DNA from: Trebonia sp963777905
GTDB taxonomy: Bacteria > Actinomycetota > Actinomycetes > Streptosporangiales > Streptosporangiaceae
Assembly (NCBI GenBank): GCA_963777905.1
Contig: CAVZSM010000017.1
Coordinates: forward strand, 124,001 to 188,000
Length of the DNA: 64,000 nucleotides
Direction: 5' to 3'
Part shown: one piece after another, positions 25,930-34,361 of the stretch
Layout of the letters: every line of letters begins with the position of its first letter
Numbering within the stretch: the stretch's first letter is position 1
The notes under the pieces: model-generated
What the model was told of the DNA's origin: nothing
Database searches by the model: none
The model's input: the letters and a program-made list of their open reading frames with translations, nothing else
Translations under genes and position numbers: made by a program

Positions 25930-25973
25930 GTGGACAGCGTACACAAGCCTCTGTTATTGTGAACAGCGTCCAC
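25930..25973. promoter_or_regulatory. Two operator-like boxes between tetR and the hydrolase gene
   Basis: GTGGACAGCGTACAC (25930-25944) and GTGAACAGCGTCCAC (25959-25973) share GTG-AC-AGCGT-CAC and are each partly palindromic. The two together also form an outer inverted repeat (GTGGAC...GTCCAC). Start-to-start distance is 29 bp. Likely binding sites of the adjacent TetR protein. Confidence 0.6.
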
Positions 25974-25993
25974 TAGATGCTGGGGAGGCTCCG

Positions 25994-27022
25994 ATGGACA
26001 GGAACAGGACGGCGTACCAGGCGCCGGTGACGGCGGCGGAGTGGTTCGCCGGCGGGCAGCGGATCCCGTACGACCCGAGATCCGCGCGGGTACTGACCGA
26101 GGAAGCGGCCGCCGCGACCTCCGGCGCCCTCCGGGTCTTCGAGCGCGTCAGCGGAGCCGAGCCGGACGCGGACGCGGTGTGGCTCACGATGATGCCCGGA
26201 TTCCCTGACGGCTCGTACGGCTGGGCCCAGGTGGACCGGATACTCGGCGACGGCCCCGGCCCGCGGCTGTACGTGGAGCCGGTCGGGCAGGGCGACTCCG
26301 ACAAGCCGCGGGATTACCGGTACTCCACCATCGAGCGGGCGAACCTCGTCGAGGCGCTGTGGCGGTACCACGGCGTCAGCCGCACCGTCGTCGTCACCTT
26401 CGACTACACCTCGCTGGCGCTGCTCGAGCTGCTTCGCCGCCAGCAAGAGCGGACCGCCTCCGGCGGCAGCGCCGTACCGGTGATCACCGCCGTGTTCATG
26501 GTGAACGGCGGCCTGTTCGCCGACGCGCATACGCACCCGTGGCAGGGCACGCCGCTGCTGCGCAGCCCGCTAGGCACCCTCGCGATGCGGGGATGGCAGC
26601 GCTCGCAGCGGGCGTTCGACACGGGCTGGCAGCAGGCACGCATGTACTCCCGCGGCTACCACCCCACCCCGGCGGAACTCGGCGAACTGCGGGCAGCGAT
26701 CACCCGCAGGGACGGAGCGATGTTCGCCCACAACGCCGCTGGATTCGTCGGCGAGCACCGCCGCCACGCGCAGCGGTGGGATCTCGCCGCGATCGCCCGC
26801 GACCTTGACGGCACGGTCGCCTTCTACGTGGGCGGCAGCGAGGAGGACCCCTACGAGCACCGGCAGATCCCGGCCGCCCGCGAGCGAGTGCCCGGCGCCC
26901 AAATCCTGATCTTCCCCGGCGGTCACCTGACCACCGGGGAACACCCGGACCTCCTCGCCGCGGCGATCCGCGACATCGCGGCCCGGCACGGCGTGGCCAC
27001 CCCGGCCATCGCTGGCAGATAA
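25994..27022 (+). CDS. Alpha/beta hydrolase, haloalkane-dehalogenase-like
   Basis: 342 residues. The oxyanion-side motif is MPGFPDG, then GQGDSDKPRDYRYSTIERAN as in haloalkane dehalogenases and epoxide hydrolases (GFGxSDKP). The nucleophile elbow reads VVVTFDYTSLALLELL with Asp137 where lipases have Ser; the catalytic His is probably His311 in FPGGHLTTGEHP. An Asp nucleophile fits dehalogenase or epoxide-hydrolase chemistry, but the usual HDWG glycine is replaced by Thr, so activity on a different ester or loss of activity is possible. Divergently paired with tetR and followed 30 bp later by a beta-carbonic anhydrase. Confidence 0.82.
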   Translation: MDRNRTAYQAPVTAAEWFAGGQRIPYDPRSARVLTEEAAAATSGALRVFERVSGAEPDADAVWLTMMPGFPDGSYGWAQVDRILGDGPGPRLYVEPVGQGDSDKPRDYRYSTIERANLVEALWRYHGVSRTVVVTFDYTSLALLELLRRQQERTASGGSAVPVITAVFMVNGGLFADAHTHPWQGTPLLRSPLGTLAMRGWQRSQRAFDTGWQQARMYSRGYHPTPAELGELRAAITRRDGAMFAHNAAGFVGEHRRHAQRWDLAAIARDLDGTVAFYVGGSEEDPYEHRQIPAARERVPGAQILIFPGGHLTTGEHPDLLAAAIRDIAARHGVATPAIAGR

Positions 27023-27052
27023 CACCCATCACCTGACACGAGAGGAAACGCC

Positions 27053-27598
27053 ATGACCAGGATGATTCCGCTGCTAGAGCGCAACGAGCAGTTCGCCCGC
27101 ACCTACACCCCAGTCCCGCTCGGCCCGCCCACATCGCTGGTGCTCATCGTCACCTGCCTGGACCACCGGGTCGACCCCGCGATCCTGTTCGGGCTCCGGC
27201 TCGGCGAGGCCCCCGTCATCCGCAACGCGGGAGGACGCGTGACCCAGGCGGTCATCGAAGACATCGCCTACATCGGTTTCCTCGCCGAGCAACTGTTCGG
27301 CGGTCAGCTCGAGGATGACAGGCTCTTCGAAGTCGCTGTCCTGCACCACACCCAGTGCGGCACCGGCTTGCTCGCCGACCCCGGCTTCCGGCGGCAGGCC
27401 GCCGAAGCGACCGGCCGTCCCGAGGCAGCGCTGGAAGCCTCCGCCGTCACCGACCCGTCCATCACCGTCAAGGCGGACGTCGAGCGCCTGCTCGCCTCGC
27501 CGATGCTCTCGCCGAAAGTGAGCGTCTCCGGCCACGTGTACGACGTCGACACCGGGCGCGTCACCACCGCGCTCGACGCCCAGTACCCGCTCCACTGA
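27053..27598 (+). CDS. Beta-carbonic anhydrase family protein
   Basis: 181 residues. Zinc-ligand motifs CLDHR (Cys35-x-Asp37-x-Arg39) and HTQCG (His99-x-x-Cys102) match beta-class carbonic anhydrases. GEAPVIRNAGGRVT follows the first motif as usual. It interconverts CO2 and bicarbonate. The middle (EAALEASAVTDPSITVKADV) is typical of the small type in actinomycetes. Probably in the TetR-controlled unit with the hydrolase. Confidence 0.9.
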   Translation: MTRMIPLLERNEQFARTYTPVPLGPPTSLVLIVTCLDHRVDPAILFGLRLGEAPVIRNAGGRVTQAVIEDIAYIGFLAEQLFGGQLEDDRLFEVAVLHHTQCGTGLLADPGFRRQAAEATGRPEAALEASAVTDPSITVKADVERLLASPMLSPKVSVSGHVYDVDTGRVTTALDAQYPLH

Positions 27599-27867
27599 GC
27601 CCAGCCCCACGGAGCTCTGCGGCCCTCACGGCTTTCAGTGACTCGGATACCTAGTATCACTTTGTAGCCGAAATGACCACTTGTGACCGGTCACTCGAGT
27701 CCGGAAGTGGTCACCACGTCAACAAAGCCAACGGGAGCGACTGATGTGACCAGTGATGGCCCGCTCGAGGGCGGCCATGCGGCCCAGGCCGACTGTGCGG
27801 GCGGCCGGCTGCGGTGGCATGGGGCCGCTGGGCGAAGAGACGCGTACGTTCGGAATAATTGATTTTC
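27599..27867. other. Intergenic region with palindromes before the LLM oxidoreductase
   Basis: GTGACCGGTCAC (27683-27694) is a perfect 12-bp palindrome. TGACCACTT at 27674-27682 and AAGTGGTCA at 27705-27713 make an outer stem around it. GTGGTCACCAC follows. These could be a terminator for the carbonic anhydrase gene or an operator for the next gene. The rest, up to the start at 27868, shows no gene. Confidence 0.4.
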
Positions 27868-28749
27868 GTGAAAGTCAGGATCGGAATCTCGCTGGGCGCC
27901 GCGGAGCCGGCCGACTTCGCGGCCGCCGTCGACCTGCTCGAGGCGTCCAGGGTCGACTCGCTGTGGCTGCCGGAGACCGTCTACACCCCGGCGGTGGAGC
28001 CGTTCACCGGGATCGCGTTCGCGCTGGCGCGAACCACGCGGCTCAAGGCGGGCAGCGGTATCTCGGTGCTGCCAGGGCGGCACCCGGTGCTGGTGGCCAA
28101 GCAACTCGCGTCGCTGGCCGGGCTGGCGCCTGGGCGGGTGCTGCCGGTGTTCGGCTTGCAGCCCGCGGCTCCCGCGGAACGGGACCTGTTCCCGGTGCCC
28201 GCGGGGCAGCGCGCGGCGGTGTTCGACGAGGCGCTGACGTTGCTGCGGCTGCTGCTGACATCGCCGTCCGTGACGTTCTCCGGTTCGTTCTTCTCGGTGG
28301 ACGGCGCCTCGGTCGGGCCGCTGCCTGGCAAGCCGCTGGACATCTGGCTGGGCGGGACGGCGCCCGCCGGCCTGCGCCGGGTGGGCCGGCTCGCGGACGG
28401 CTGGCTCGGATCGCTGCTGACCCCGGACGAGGCGGGCGCGGCGGTGCGGGTCATCAACGAAGCGGCCGACGCGGCCGGGCGGGAGGTGGAGCAGGACCAC
28501 TTCGGGCTCAGCATCCCGGTGGCCTTTGGTCCCGTGCCCGCGACGCTGGCCGCTTCGATCGCGCGGCGGCGGCCAGGGACTGCCCCGGCGGACCTGGTCG
28601 CGGACGGCTGGGCCGGTGCGCGGCGGATGATCGCGGCGTACGTTGAGGCGGGGCTCAGCAAGTTCGTGGTGCGCGCGGCAGGCGGGGAGCCGCCGCTGAC
28701 GGAGTTCGTCGCCGGCTTCAGCGCCGAACTGATGCCGTTGCAGAACTGA
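27868..28749 (+). CDS. LLM class (F420-type) flavin-dependent oxidoreductase
   Basis: About 293 residues with a luciferase-like TIM barrel. VKVRIGISLGAAEPADFAAA at the start, DSLWLPETVY, TRLKAGSGISVLPGRHPVLV and KPLDIWLGGTAPAGLRRVGR are standard for F420-dependent LLM enzymes of actinobacteria. Substrate unknown. GTG 27868 gives the family N-terminus; TTG 27859 adds three residues. An AT-rich GAATAATTGATTTTC precedes the start and may be a promoter for a short or absent leader. Confidence 0.9.
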   Translation: MKVRIGISLGAAEPADFAAAVDLLEASRVDSLWLPETVYTPAVEPFTGIAFALARTTRLKAGSGISVLPGRHPVLVAKQLASLAGLAPGRVLPVFGLQPAAPAERDLFPVPAGQRAAVFDEALTLLRLLLTSPSVTFSGSFFSVDGASVGPLPGKPLDIWLGGTAPAGLRRVGRLADGWLGSLLTPDEAGAAVRVINEAADAAGREVEQDHFGLSIPVAFGPVPATLAASIARRRPGTAPADLVADGWAGARRMIAAYVEAGLSKFVVRAAGGEPPLTEFVAGFSAELMPLQN

Positions 28750-28765
28750 CACTGTCCGCCGCGTT

Positions 28766-30121
28766 TTACCGGCCAGGCTTGCGGTGGATGCGGTAATGCA
28801 GCACGAGGAACGGGATGCCGAACACGGCGAACGCGTGTTCCGCGCGCAGTTCGCCGTCGTCCCCGGTGTACACGTCGAGCCGCTCGGCGAAGCCGTGCAC
28901 GGCGAGCACCGTGAGCCCGGCCGTCGCCGGGTCGATATAGGTCAGGTAGTGCCCGGACTGCACGGTGCCGCCGCGGCTGTCCAGGATCAGCCCGCCGCCG
29001 GGCCGCGCCCTGGGCTCGAGCGTGGCGGTGAAGCTGGCCTGCGGCAGCGGGAAGCCGACGCTGACATAGCCCCGCCCCTCGTGCCGGTACGTGGTGTAGA
29101 TGCCGACGTAGATCGGGTCGCCGGTGTCCGCGTAGGACCTGATCCAGCCCCTGATGACCGCGGGGGCGTCCGGGGCCCCGGTCACGGTGTCGATCCTGCT
29201 GCGGACGCCACGCTGCGCCGCCCGCTGATTCATCGGCACGCTCGCCTGGCCGAGCGGGCGGGCCAGCAGCGTCAGGTACAGGAGGTAGCCGGGGCGGACC
29301 CACAACCGCCATTCGGGGACGATGTCCAGGGTGAACCGGGTGGTGTGCTCGTAGAACTCGCGCACCAGCGGGTCGGCCGTCCGCGGATCGAAGCCAGGGC
29401 CTGCGAGCTCGTCGAGCGATGCGACGATGCCGATATCCGCGACATCGGCCGTGTACTCGCCGCCGAGCGTCGCGGCGAGGTCCGCCAGGTAGCCGGTGCC
29501 CACGTAGCGGGTGCGGCTGCCCAGCGGCACCACGAACGGGACGTTTTCCGCCGGGACCTGCGAGGCGAGCAGGCTCACCTGCGGATCGCGGAACAGCAGT
29601 GCCGATAGCACCCGGAACCCGGCCACCGCCGTCGCCGCCGCGCCGGCCGCGGCTGCGCCGGCCTGCAGGCGGGAGGTGCTGGCGCCCCGGGCGCCCCGGG
29701 CGCCCCGGGCGCCCCGGGCGTCCCGGGCGGCCCGGGCGGCGCGGGCGGCGAACGCAAGGCCGGCCGCCGCGCCCACCACGGGGCCGAGGGCGACCTTCTG
29801 CGGACGCAGCCCGAGCGCACCCGCGGCGGCGCCTGCCACCGTCCCGACCGGCGCCGCGCCAGCGCCCGCCACCCCGGCCGTCCACCCGGCGGGCGCGGCC
29901 AGCGCGCCGCTCATCGCGATGCGGGCCCAGAGCGCGGGTATCTCGTCGGGGCGCTGCAGCGCTCTGGCCGCCGCCTCGACGGCGCCCAGGCCCGCCGCGC
30001 CGGCCAGCGCGCCGGCCAGCGCCCGGCGCCAGCCGCGGTGCCCGGTGAGAGCGAGGCCGGCGACCGCGCCGATGACGCTCGCGACCGCTACTTGCTGCGC
30101 GCGCTTGGGGAGTTCGGCCAC
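28766..30121 (-). CDS. Glycine/alanine-rich membrane protein of unknown function
   Basis: 451 residues. The first about 180 are made of Gly/Ala-rich hydrophobic helices (GAVAGLALTG, ALAGALAGAAGLGAV, PVVGAAAGLAFAAR), a glycine-zipper-like pattern, interrupted by an Arg/Ala/Gly repeat (ARDARGARGARGARGA). The C-terminal 260 residues form a soluble domain (FVVPLGSRTRYVGTGYLADL, YEHTTRFTLDIVPEWRLWVR, IYVGIYTTYRHEGRGYVSVG, FGIPFLVLHYRIHRK) that I recognise only as a conserved actinobacterial domain without assigned function. Ten bp upstream of the amidase stop on the same strand order. Confidence 0.8.
   Translation of the reverse strand: MAELPKRAQQVAVASVIGAVAGLALTGHRGWRRALAGALAGAAGLGAVEAAARALQRPDEIPALWARIAMSGALAAPAGWTAGVAGAGAAPVGTVAGAAAGALGLRPQKVALGPVVGAAAGLAFAARAARAARDARGARGARGARGASTSRLQAGAAAAGAAATAVAGFRVLSALLFRDPQVSLLASQVPAENVPFVVPLGSRTRYVGTGYLADLAATLGGEYTADVADIGIVASLDELAGPGFDPRTADPLVREFYEHTTRFTLDIVPEWRLWVRPGYLLYLTLLARPLGQASVPMNQRAAQRGVRSRIDTVTGAPDAPAVIRGWIRSYADTGDPIYVGIYTTYRHEGRGYVSVGFPLPQASFTATLEPRARPGGGLILDSRGGTVQSGHYLTYIDPATAGLTVLAVHGFAERLDVYTGDDGELRAEHAFAVFGIPFLVLHYRIHRKPGR
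29682..29735. repeat. 9-bp tandem repeat inside the membrane-protein gene
   Basis: Four exact GCGCCCCGG units (29682-29717) followed by GCGTCCCGG and GCGGCCCGG. On the coding strand it encodes the Arg-Gly-Ala triplets. Likely slippage-prone. Confidence 0.7.
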
Positions 30122-30131
30122 GGGCCAGACG

Positions 30132-30950
30132 TTATCGCAAGAACATGACGATCGCTCGCAGCAAGACCGCGGCGACCTGCCGCTGGAACGCCGCCGACGT
30201 CAGCATCGCCGCGTCGGCGGGATTCTTCATGTTGCCGGCCTCGATGAGGATCTTCGGGACGGTCGTGAGGTTCAGGCCCGCGAGGTCGTCGCGCAGCGTC
30301 GTGCCGTCCTTGCCGTCGTAGTTGCTGACCGGCATCGTCGTGTACTCGAGCATCGCGGCCCTGACGTCGGCGGCGAGGCGCGCCGACGACGCGATCACCT
30401 TGTCGTTGGGACCATCGGCGACCGGCTCGAGGACCGTGAAGCCGCGTCCCCAGGACGGGGCGCCGTCCGCGTGGATGTCGACCGCGACGTCGGCGTGGCT
30501 CGCGTTGATGATGGATGCCCGCTGGTTCACGCACGGCCCGATGCCGTCGTTGGTCGTCCGTGTCATGACGACGCGGGCGCCGTCCTTGATCAGGTCGGCG
30601 CGCAGGTATCCGGCTACCTGGAAGTTGAACAAGGCCTCGGTGTAGCCGCCGTCGGTCGCGGTGCCCGTCGTGTCGCAGTCCTCTTGCTCCCGGCCGTTCC
30701 AGACCTGATGGTTGAGGAAGGACGGGTCGGTGTGGTTGCGGCCGTTGTGTCCTGGGTCGATCCCGACGATCTTGCCCGCGAGCGGCAGCGGCAGCGGCGC
30801 GACTGCGGCGGCGGCGGGGGCGCGCGTGCCGACGGCCGCCGGCGGGTCGGCGTACGCGCTGGCCGTTCCGCAGCCGGCCGCGGCGGCCGCGATGGCGGCG
30901 AGCAGGGCCGCGACAGCGACACGCGCCTTGCCGGGAGGGCGGAGAACCAC
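30132..30950 (-). CDS. N-acetylmuramoyl-L-alanine amidase (Amidase_3), lipoprotein
   Basis: 272 residues from GTG 30950. A lipoprotein-type signal (KARVAVAALLAAIAAAAAGC) puts Cys27 at the lipobox. The Amidase_3 domain (about 59-272) has the zinc and catalytic residues His68 (IDPGHNG), Glu105 (GGYTEALFNFQ), His160 (VDIHADG) and the final Glu in ILIEAGNMKN. It cleaves the bond between muramic acid and the stem peptide in peptidoglycan. The frame is open for 1.3 kb upstream, but that part is antisense to ada-alkA. TACGCT 7 nt before the GTG suggests a leaderless transcript. Confidence 0.92.
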   Translation of the reverse strand: MVLRPPGKARVAVAALLAAIAAAAAGCGTASAYADPPAAVGTRAPAAAAVAPLPLPLAGKIVGIDPGHNGRNHTDPSFLNHQVWNGREQEDCDTTGTATDGGYTEALFNFQVAGYLRADLIKDGARVVMTRTTNDGIGPCVNQRASIINASHADVAVDIHADGAPSWGRGFTVLEPVADGPNDKVIASSARLAADVRAAMLEYTTMPVSNYDGKDGTTLRDDLAGLNLTTVPKILIEAGNMKNPADAAMLTSAAFQRQVAAVLLRAIVMFLR

Positions 30951-31067
30951 GGCGGCCAGCGTAATACGCCCGGTTTGCCCGCGACCGGCGAACGGCGAAT
31001 CACGCAGGCGGTGATGTCCGATTTCCGCTAGTGTCAGGCCGCGGCTGGTGGTTGAGTGGAACGCGTG

Positions 31068-32526
31068 ATGGACGACGAGCAGCACTACCGGGCCGCGGTA
31101 AGCAAGGACGCGAGATTCGACGGCGTGTTCTTCATCGCGGTGACATCCACCGGCATCTACTGCCGTCCGTCCTGCCCGGCCATGACGCCGAAACGCCAGC
31201 ACATGCGGTTCTACAAGACGCCGGCCGCCGCGCAGCAGGCGGGCTTCCGTGCCTGCAAGCGGTGCCGCCCTGACGCCTCGCCCGGGTCGCCCGAGTGGAA
31301 CATCAGGGCGGACATGACGGCCCGCGCGATGCGGCTGATCGCCGACGGCATCGTCGACCGTGAGGGCATCGACGGCCTGGCGCGCAGCCTCGGCTACGAA
31401 CAGCGCCAGGTGCGCCGCGTGCTGACCGCCGAACTCGGCGCGAGCCCCCTCGCCCTCGCCAGGGCGCAGCGCGCCCAGACGGCGCGAGTTCTCGTCGAGA
31501 CGACGAAGCTGCCCATGGGCGACATCGCGTTCGCGGCCGGCTTCGCCAGCATCCGTCAGTTCAACGCGACGATACTCGAGGTCTTCGACACGCCGCCGTC
31601 CAGGCTCCGCGAGCGCGCCGCCCGCCACGCCCCGGCCACGCCGCCCGGCGCGGTGTGCCTGCGGCTGCCGTTCCGGCCGCCGATCGACTTGCCGCGGCTT
31701 TTCGGTTTCCTGGCCGCGCGGGCGGTTCCCGGGGTGGAAGAGGTGACCGCCAGCACTTACCGCAGGACGATCAGTCTTCCGAACGGGCGCGGCATCCTCT
31801 CCCTGCGCAACGTGGATCAGGCACGCTGGGTGGAGTGCGAGCTGGAGCTTGACGACCTGCGCGATGTGACGGCGGCGGTGCAGCGCTGCCGGCGCCTGCT
31901 GGACCTGGACGCCGACCCGGACGCCGTTTCCGGGTTCCTGGTGTCCGACGAGGTGATCGGCCCGCTGGCGCGGGCCTGCCCGGGGCGGCGCTCCCCCGGC
32001 CACGTTGACGGCGACGAGCTCGCGATGCGCGCCGTGCTGGGCCAGCAGGTGTCGGTCGCCGCCGCCCGGCGGCTCGGCGCCAGGCTGACCGCCGAATACG
32101 GCAAGCCGCTGGCCAGGCCGAGCGGCACCCTGACGCACTGCTTCCCCGACGCGGCGACGGTCGCCGCGGCGGATCCGGCCGCGCTGCCGATGCCGGCCGA
32201 CCAGGGCCCGCGCGCTCGTGACGCTGGCCGCGGCGCTCGCGTCCGGCGAAGTCGCGCTGCACCCTGGCGCGGACCGCGACGAGGCGGCGGCGCGGCTGCT
32301 GGCGCTGCCAGGCATCGGGCCGTGGACCGTGGCCTACATCAGGATGCGCGCGCTGTCCGATCCCGACGCGTTCCCGGCGACGGACGTCGGAGTGCTGCGC
32401 GCGCTCGCGGCCCTCGGCGCCGGTGCGGGCGTCGCGGTCGCGGAACGCTGGCGTCCCTGGCGCTCATACGCGGTCCACCACCTCTGGGCAACCCTCGAAC
32501 CAGCCGCACGCGAAACACGACCATAA
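31068..32526 (+). CDS. alkA: Ada-type regulator/3-methyladenine glycosylase II (AlkA) fusion, frameshifted
   Basis: Domains in order: Ada zinc domain with Cys32, Cys36, Cys63 and Cys66 (GIYCRPSCPA, ACKRCRPD), which takes methyl groups from DNA phosphotriesters; AraC-type HTH (about 85-180); AlkA N-terminal domain; HhH-GPD glycosylase with LPGIGPWTVAYIRMRAL and the catalytic Asp in FPATDVGVL. The frame breaks at about 32199, where one extra base (GCCGACCAGG for expected GCCACCAGG) shifts the rest into another frame ending at TAA 32526. Corrected length is about 485 residues. ATG 31068 is chosen over GTG 31056/31065. TAGTGT at 31029-31034 may be its -10. ogt follows 14 bp later: an adaptive alkylation-repair operon. 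Confidence 0.85.
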
Positions 32527-32540
32527 GGGGCACCGACATC

Positions 32541-33125
32541 ATGATCACGCCGTTCCTGCCGTCCGACCCTGGCGCCCCGGCGGCACCGGCCCTGTACGAC
32601 ATCGTGGACTCCCCCGTCGGCAGGCTGCTGCTGACGGGTGACGAGCAGGCGCTGACCGGGCTGTACATGCTCGACGCGGGGTCCCATTCCGCGACCGTTC
32701 ATCCTGGCTGGACTCGCCGGGCCGGCGGGTTCGGCGTGGCGGCCGCCCAGCTCGACGAGTATTTCGCGGGATCGCGGAAGGAGTTCGACCTGCCGCTCGC
32801 ACCGCGCGGCACGCCGTTCCAGCTGTCCGTGTGGGAAGAGCTCGCCCGCATCCCCTTCGGCGTGACAATGAGCTACGGCGAGGTGGCCGCCGCGCTCGGC
32901 AAGTCATTGCTAGCTTCCAGGGCCGTCGGGCTCGCCAACGGGCGGAACCCGATCTCGATCATCCTGCCGTGCCACCGGGTGATCGGTGCCGACGGTTCGC
33001 TGACCGGCTACGGCTGGGGTCTGGACCGGAAGGAGTGGCTGCTCCGCCACGAGGGCGTGCTCGGCGCCTGGGATGCCGCGGGCGCCAGGGCCGGCTCCGC
33101 GGCCGCGCAGCCCACGCTCTGGTGA
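32541..33125 (+). CDS. ogt: Methylated-DNA-protein-cysteine methyltransferase
   Basis: 194 residues. A suicide repair protein that moves methyl from O6-methylguanine to Cys144 in the motif ILPCHRVIGADGSLTGYGWG. FQLSVWEELARIPFGVTMSY is the DNA-binding helix region. ATG 32541 has AGGGG about 11 nt upstream. It lies 14 bp after ada-alkA and is presumably induced with it by the Ada domain. The preceding gene's wrong frame runs into this one without a stop, but that reading is an artefact of the indel at 32199. Confidence 0.95.
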   Translation: MITPFLPSDPGAPAAPALYDIVDSPVGRLLLTGDEQALTGLYMLDAGSHSATVHPGWTRRAGGFGVAAAQLDEYFAGSRKEFDLPLAPRGTPFQLSVWEELARIPFGVTMSYGEVAAALGKSLLASRAVGLANGRNPISIILPCHRVIGADGSLTGYGWGLDRKEWLLRHEGVLGAWDAAGARAGSAAAQPTLW

Positions 33126-33161
33126 GCGGGCGCCCCAGCCTGGCTCGTCCGGCCGTGCGGC

Positions 33162-33401
33162 CTAGTTCTGGTGCTGCGACTCAGGCAGCGGCGGCAGGTT
33201 CCCGCCCTCGTCGAGGTCGAACTCGCCGTCCTTGACGCCGAGCACGAACGCGTCCCACTCGGCCTCGGTGAAGTAGAGCTTTCCGGCCTCTGGCTTGGCC
33301 GCGTCGAACATCACGTAAAGCTTGCTCTCGCCGGCCTTGTGCGGCGCGACGGAGGTGTCAGTCGTGACGATGACCTCGACTCTGCTCTCGGTCTCATCCA
33401 T
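33162..33401 (-). CDS. DUF397 domain protein
   Basis: 79 residues. The C-terminal FTEAEWDAFVLGVKDGEFDL is the DUF397 signature (F-T-x-x-E-W-x-A-F-xxGVKDGEFD). These small actinobacterial proteins are normally coded beside an XRE regulator with which they interact. Here no XRE gene is adjacent, which is unusual. It converges on ogt and diverges from the Nudix gene. Confidence 0.85.
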   Translation of the reverse strand: MDETESRVEVIVTTDTSVAPHKAGESKLYVMFDAAKPEAGKLYFTEAEWDAFVLGVKDGEFDLDEGGNLPPLPESQHQN

Positions 33402-33453
33402 GCCCGAAAGGCTACCGCCGCCGGACGCGGCGCGTGCGCGTTAGGGTCGGACT

Positions 33454-33966
33454 ATGCCGACGTTCCTCGACGCCGCCGAGTGGTACGCGACCCTCGCGAC
33501 CCTGTACGGAACTGCCGCCGCACTCATCACTTCTCCGCCGGGCGACGTCCTGCTCGTCAAGCCGAATTACCGCGACCATTGGTCGCTGCCCGGCGGCATC
33601 CTTGAGGACGGGGAACCGCCGCACGATGGCTGCGCCAGGGAGGTGCGCGAGGAACTCGGCCTTAGCGTGCCGATGGGCCCGCTGCTCGCCGTGGCCTGGA
33701 TCGCTCCCGACGGGCTGCGCCCCAGGCCGCTGGTGGCGTTCGTCTTCGATGGCGGCGTGCTGGCCGATCCGTCGTCGATCGTGCTCCAGGAAGAGGAACT
33801 CGACGACTTCAGGTTCGTCCCGCCGTCCGCGCTGGCCGAGTACCTCCCGCCATACATGGCAGCGCGGGTGACCGCGGCGCTGCGGGCGCGGGGCTCTGGC
33901 GGCGCCGTGTACGTGCCTTCGACCGACGACTTGCCACGGGACCAGCCCGACAAGCTTCAGTGGTAG
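33454..33966 (+). CDS. Nudix hydrolase
   Basis: 170 residues. A complete Nudix box (GX5EX7REUXEEXGU) at residues 48-70: GILEDGEPPHDGCA then REVREELGL. It hydrolyses a nucleoside diphosphate linked to another group; the substrate is not predictable. The stop overlaps the convergent YccF gene by about 10 bp. Confidence 0.92.
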   Translation: MPTFLDAAEWYATLATLYGTAAALITSPPGDVLLVKPNYRDHWSLPGGILEDGEPPHDGCAREVREELGLSVPMGPLLAVAWIAPDGLRPRPLVAFVFDGGVLADPSSIVLQEEELDDFRFVPPSALAEYLPPYMAARVTAALRARGSGGAVYVPSTDDLPRDQPDKLQW

Positions 33967-34352
33967 CCGGGGTACAGCTCGTCGGACGGCACGATCTGGA
34001 CGCCGAGCGGGAGCAGCGAGATCGGGATCAGCTTGAAGTTGGCGAGCCCGAGCGGAATGCCGATGATCGTCAGGCAGAGGAGGACACCGCTGATCAGGTG
34101 GCCGAGGGCCAGCTCCCAGCCGAGCAGGATGATCCAGATGATGTTTCCGATTAGTGAGCCGATGCCGGCCCTGGGGCGCCTGACGATGGACCGGCCGAAT
34201 GGCCACAGCGCGTAGTTGGCGATCCGCCACGCCGCGATGCCGAACGGGATCGTGATGATCAGGATGAAGGCGATGATGCCCGCCAGGAAGTACAGGATCG
34301 CAATCCACCAGCCGCACAGGATCAGCCAGATCAGGTTGAGGATTAGCCGCAT
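33957..34352 (-). CDS. YccF domain membrane protein
   Basis: 131 residues built from two copies of the YccF segment: LILNLIWLILCGWWIAILYF then IPFGIAAWRIANYALWPFGR, and IGNIIWIILLGWELALGHLI then IGIPLGLANFKLIPISLLPL. About four membrane spans. Function unknown. Its C-terminus overlaps the Nudix gene tail to tail. Confidence 0.9.
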   Translation of the reverse strand: MRLILNLIWLILCGWWIAILYFLAGIIAFILIITIPFGIAAWRIANYALWPFGRSIVRRPRAGIGSLIGNIIWIILLGWELALGHLISGVLLCLTIIGIPLGLANFKLIPISLLPLGVQIVPSDELYPGYH

Positions 34353-34361
34353 GATCGCTCC

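Noticed and set aside
30951..32315. Upstream extension of the amidase frame on the reverse strand
   Set aside because: It is antisense to ada-alkA and has no family-like sequence. The lipoprotein signal starting at 30950 marks the real start.
31056..33125. One continuous frame joining Ada-AlkA and Ogt
   Set aside because: The part from about 32199 to 32540 is out of the AlkA frame and reads as Arg-rich noise. The two genes are separate, with an indel in the first.
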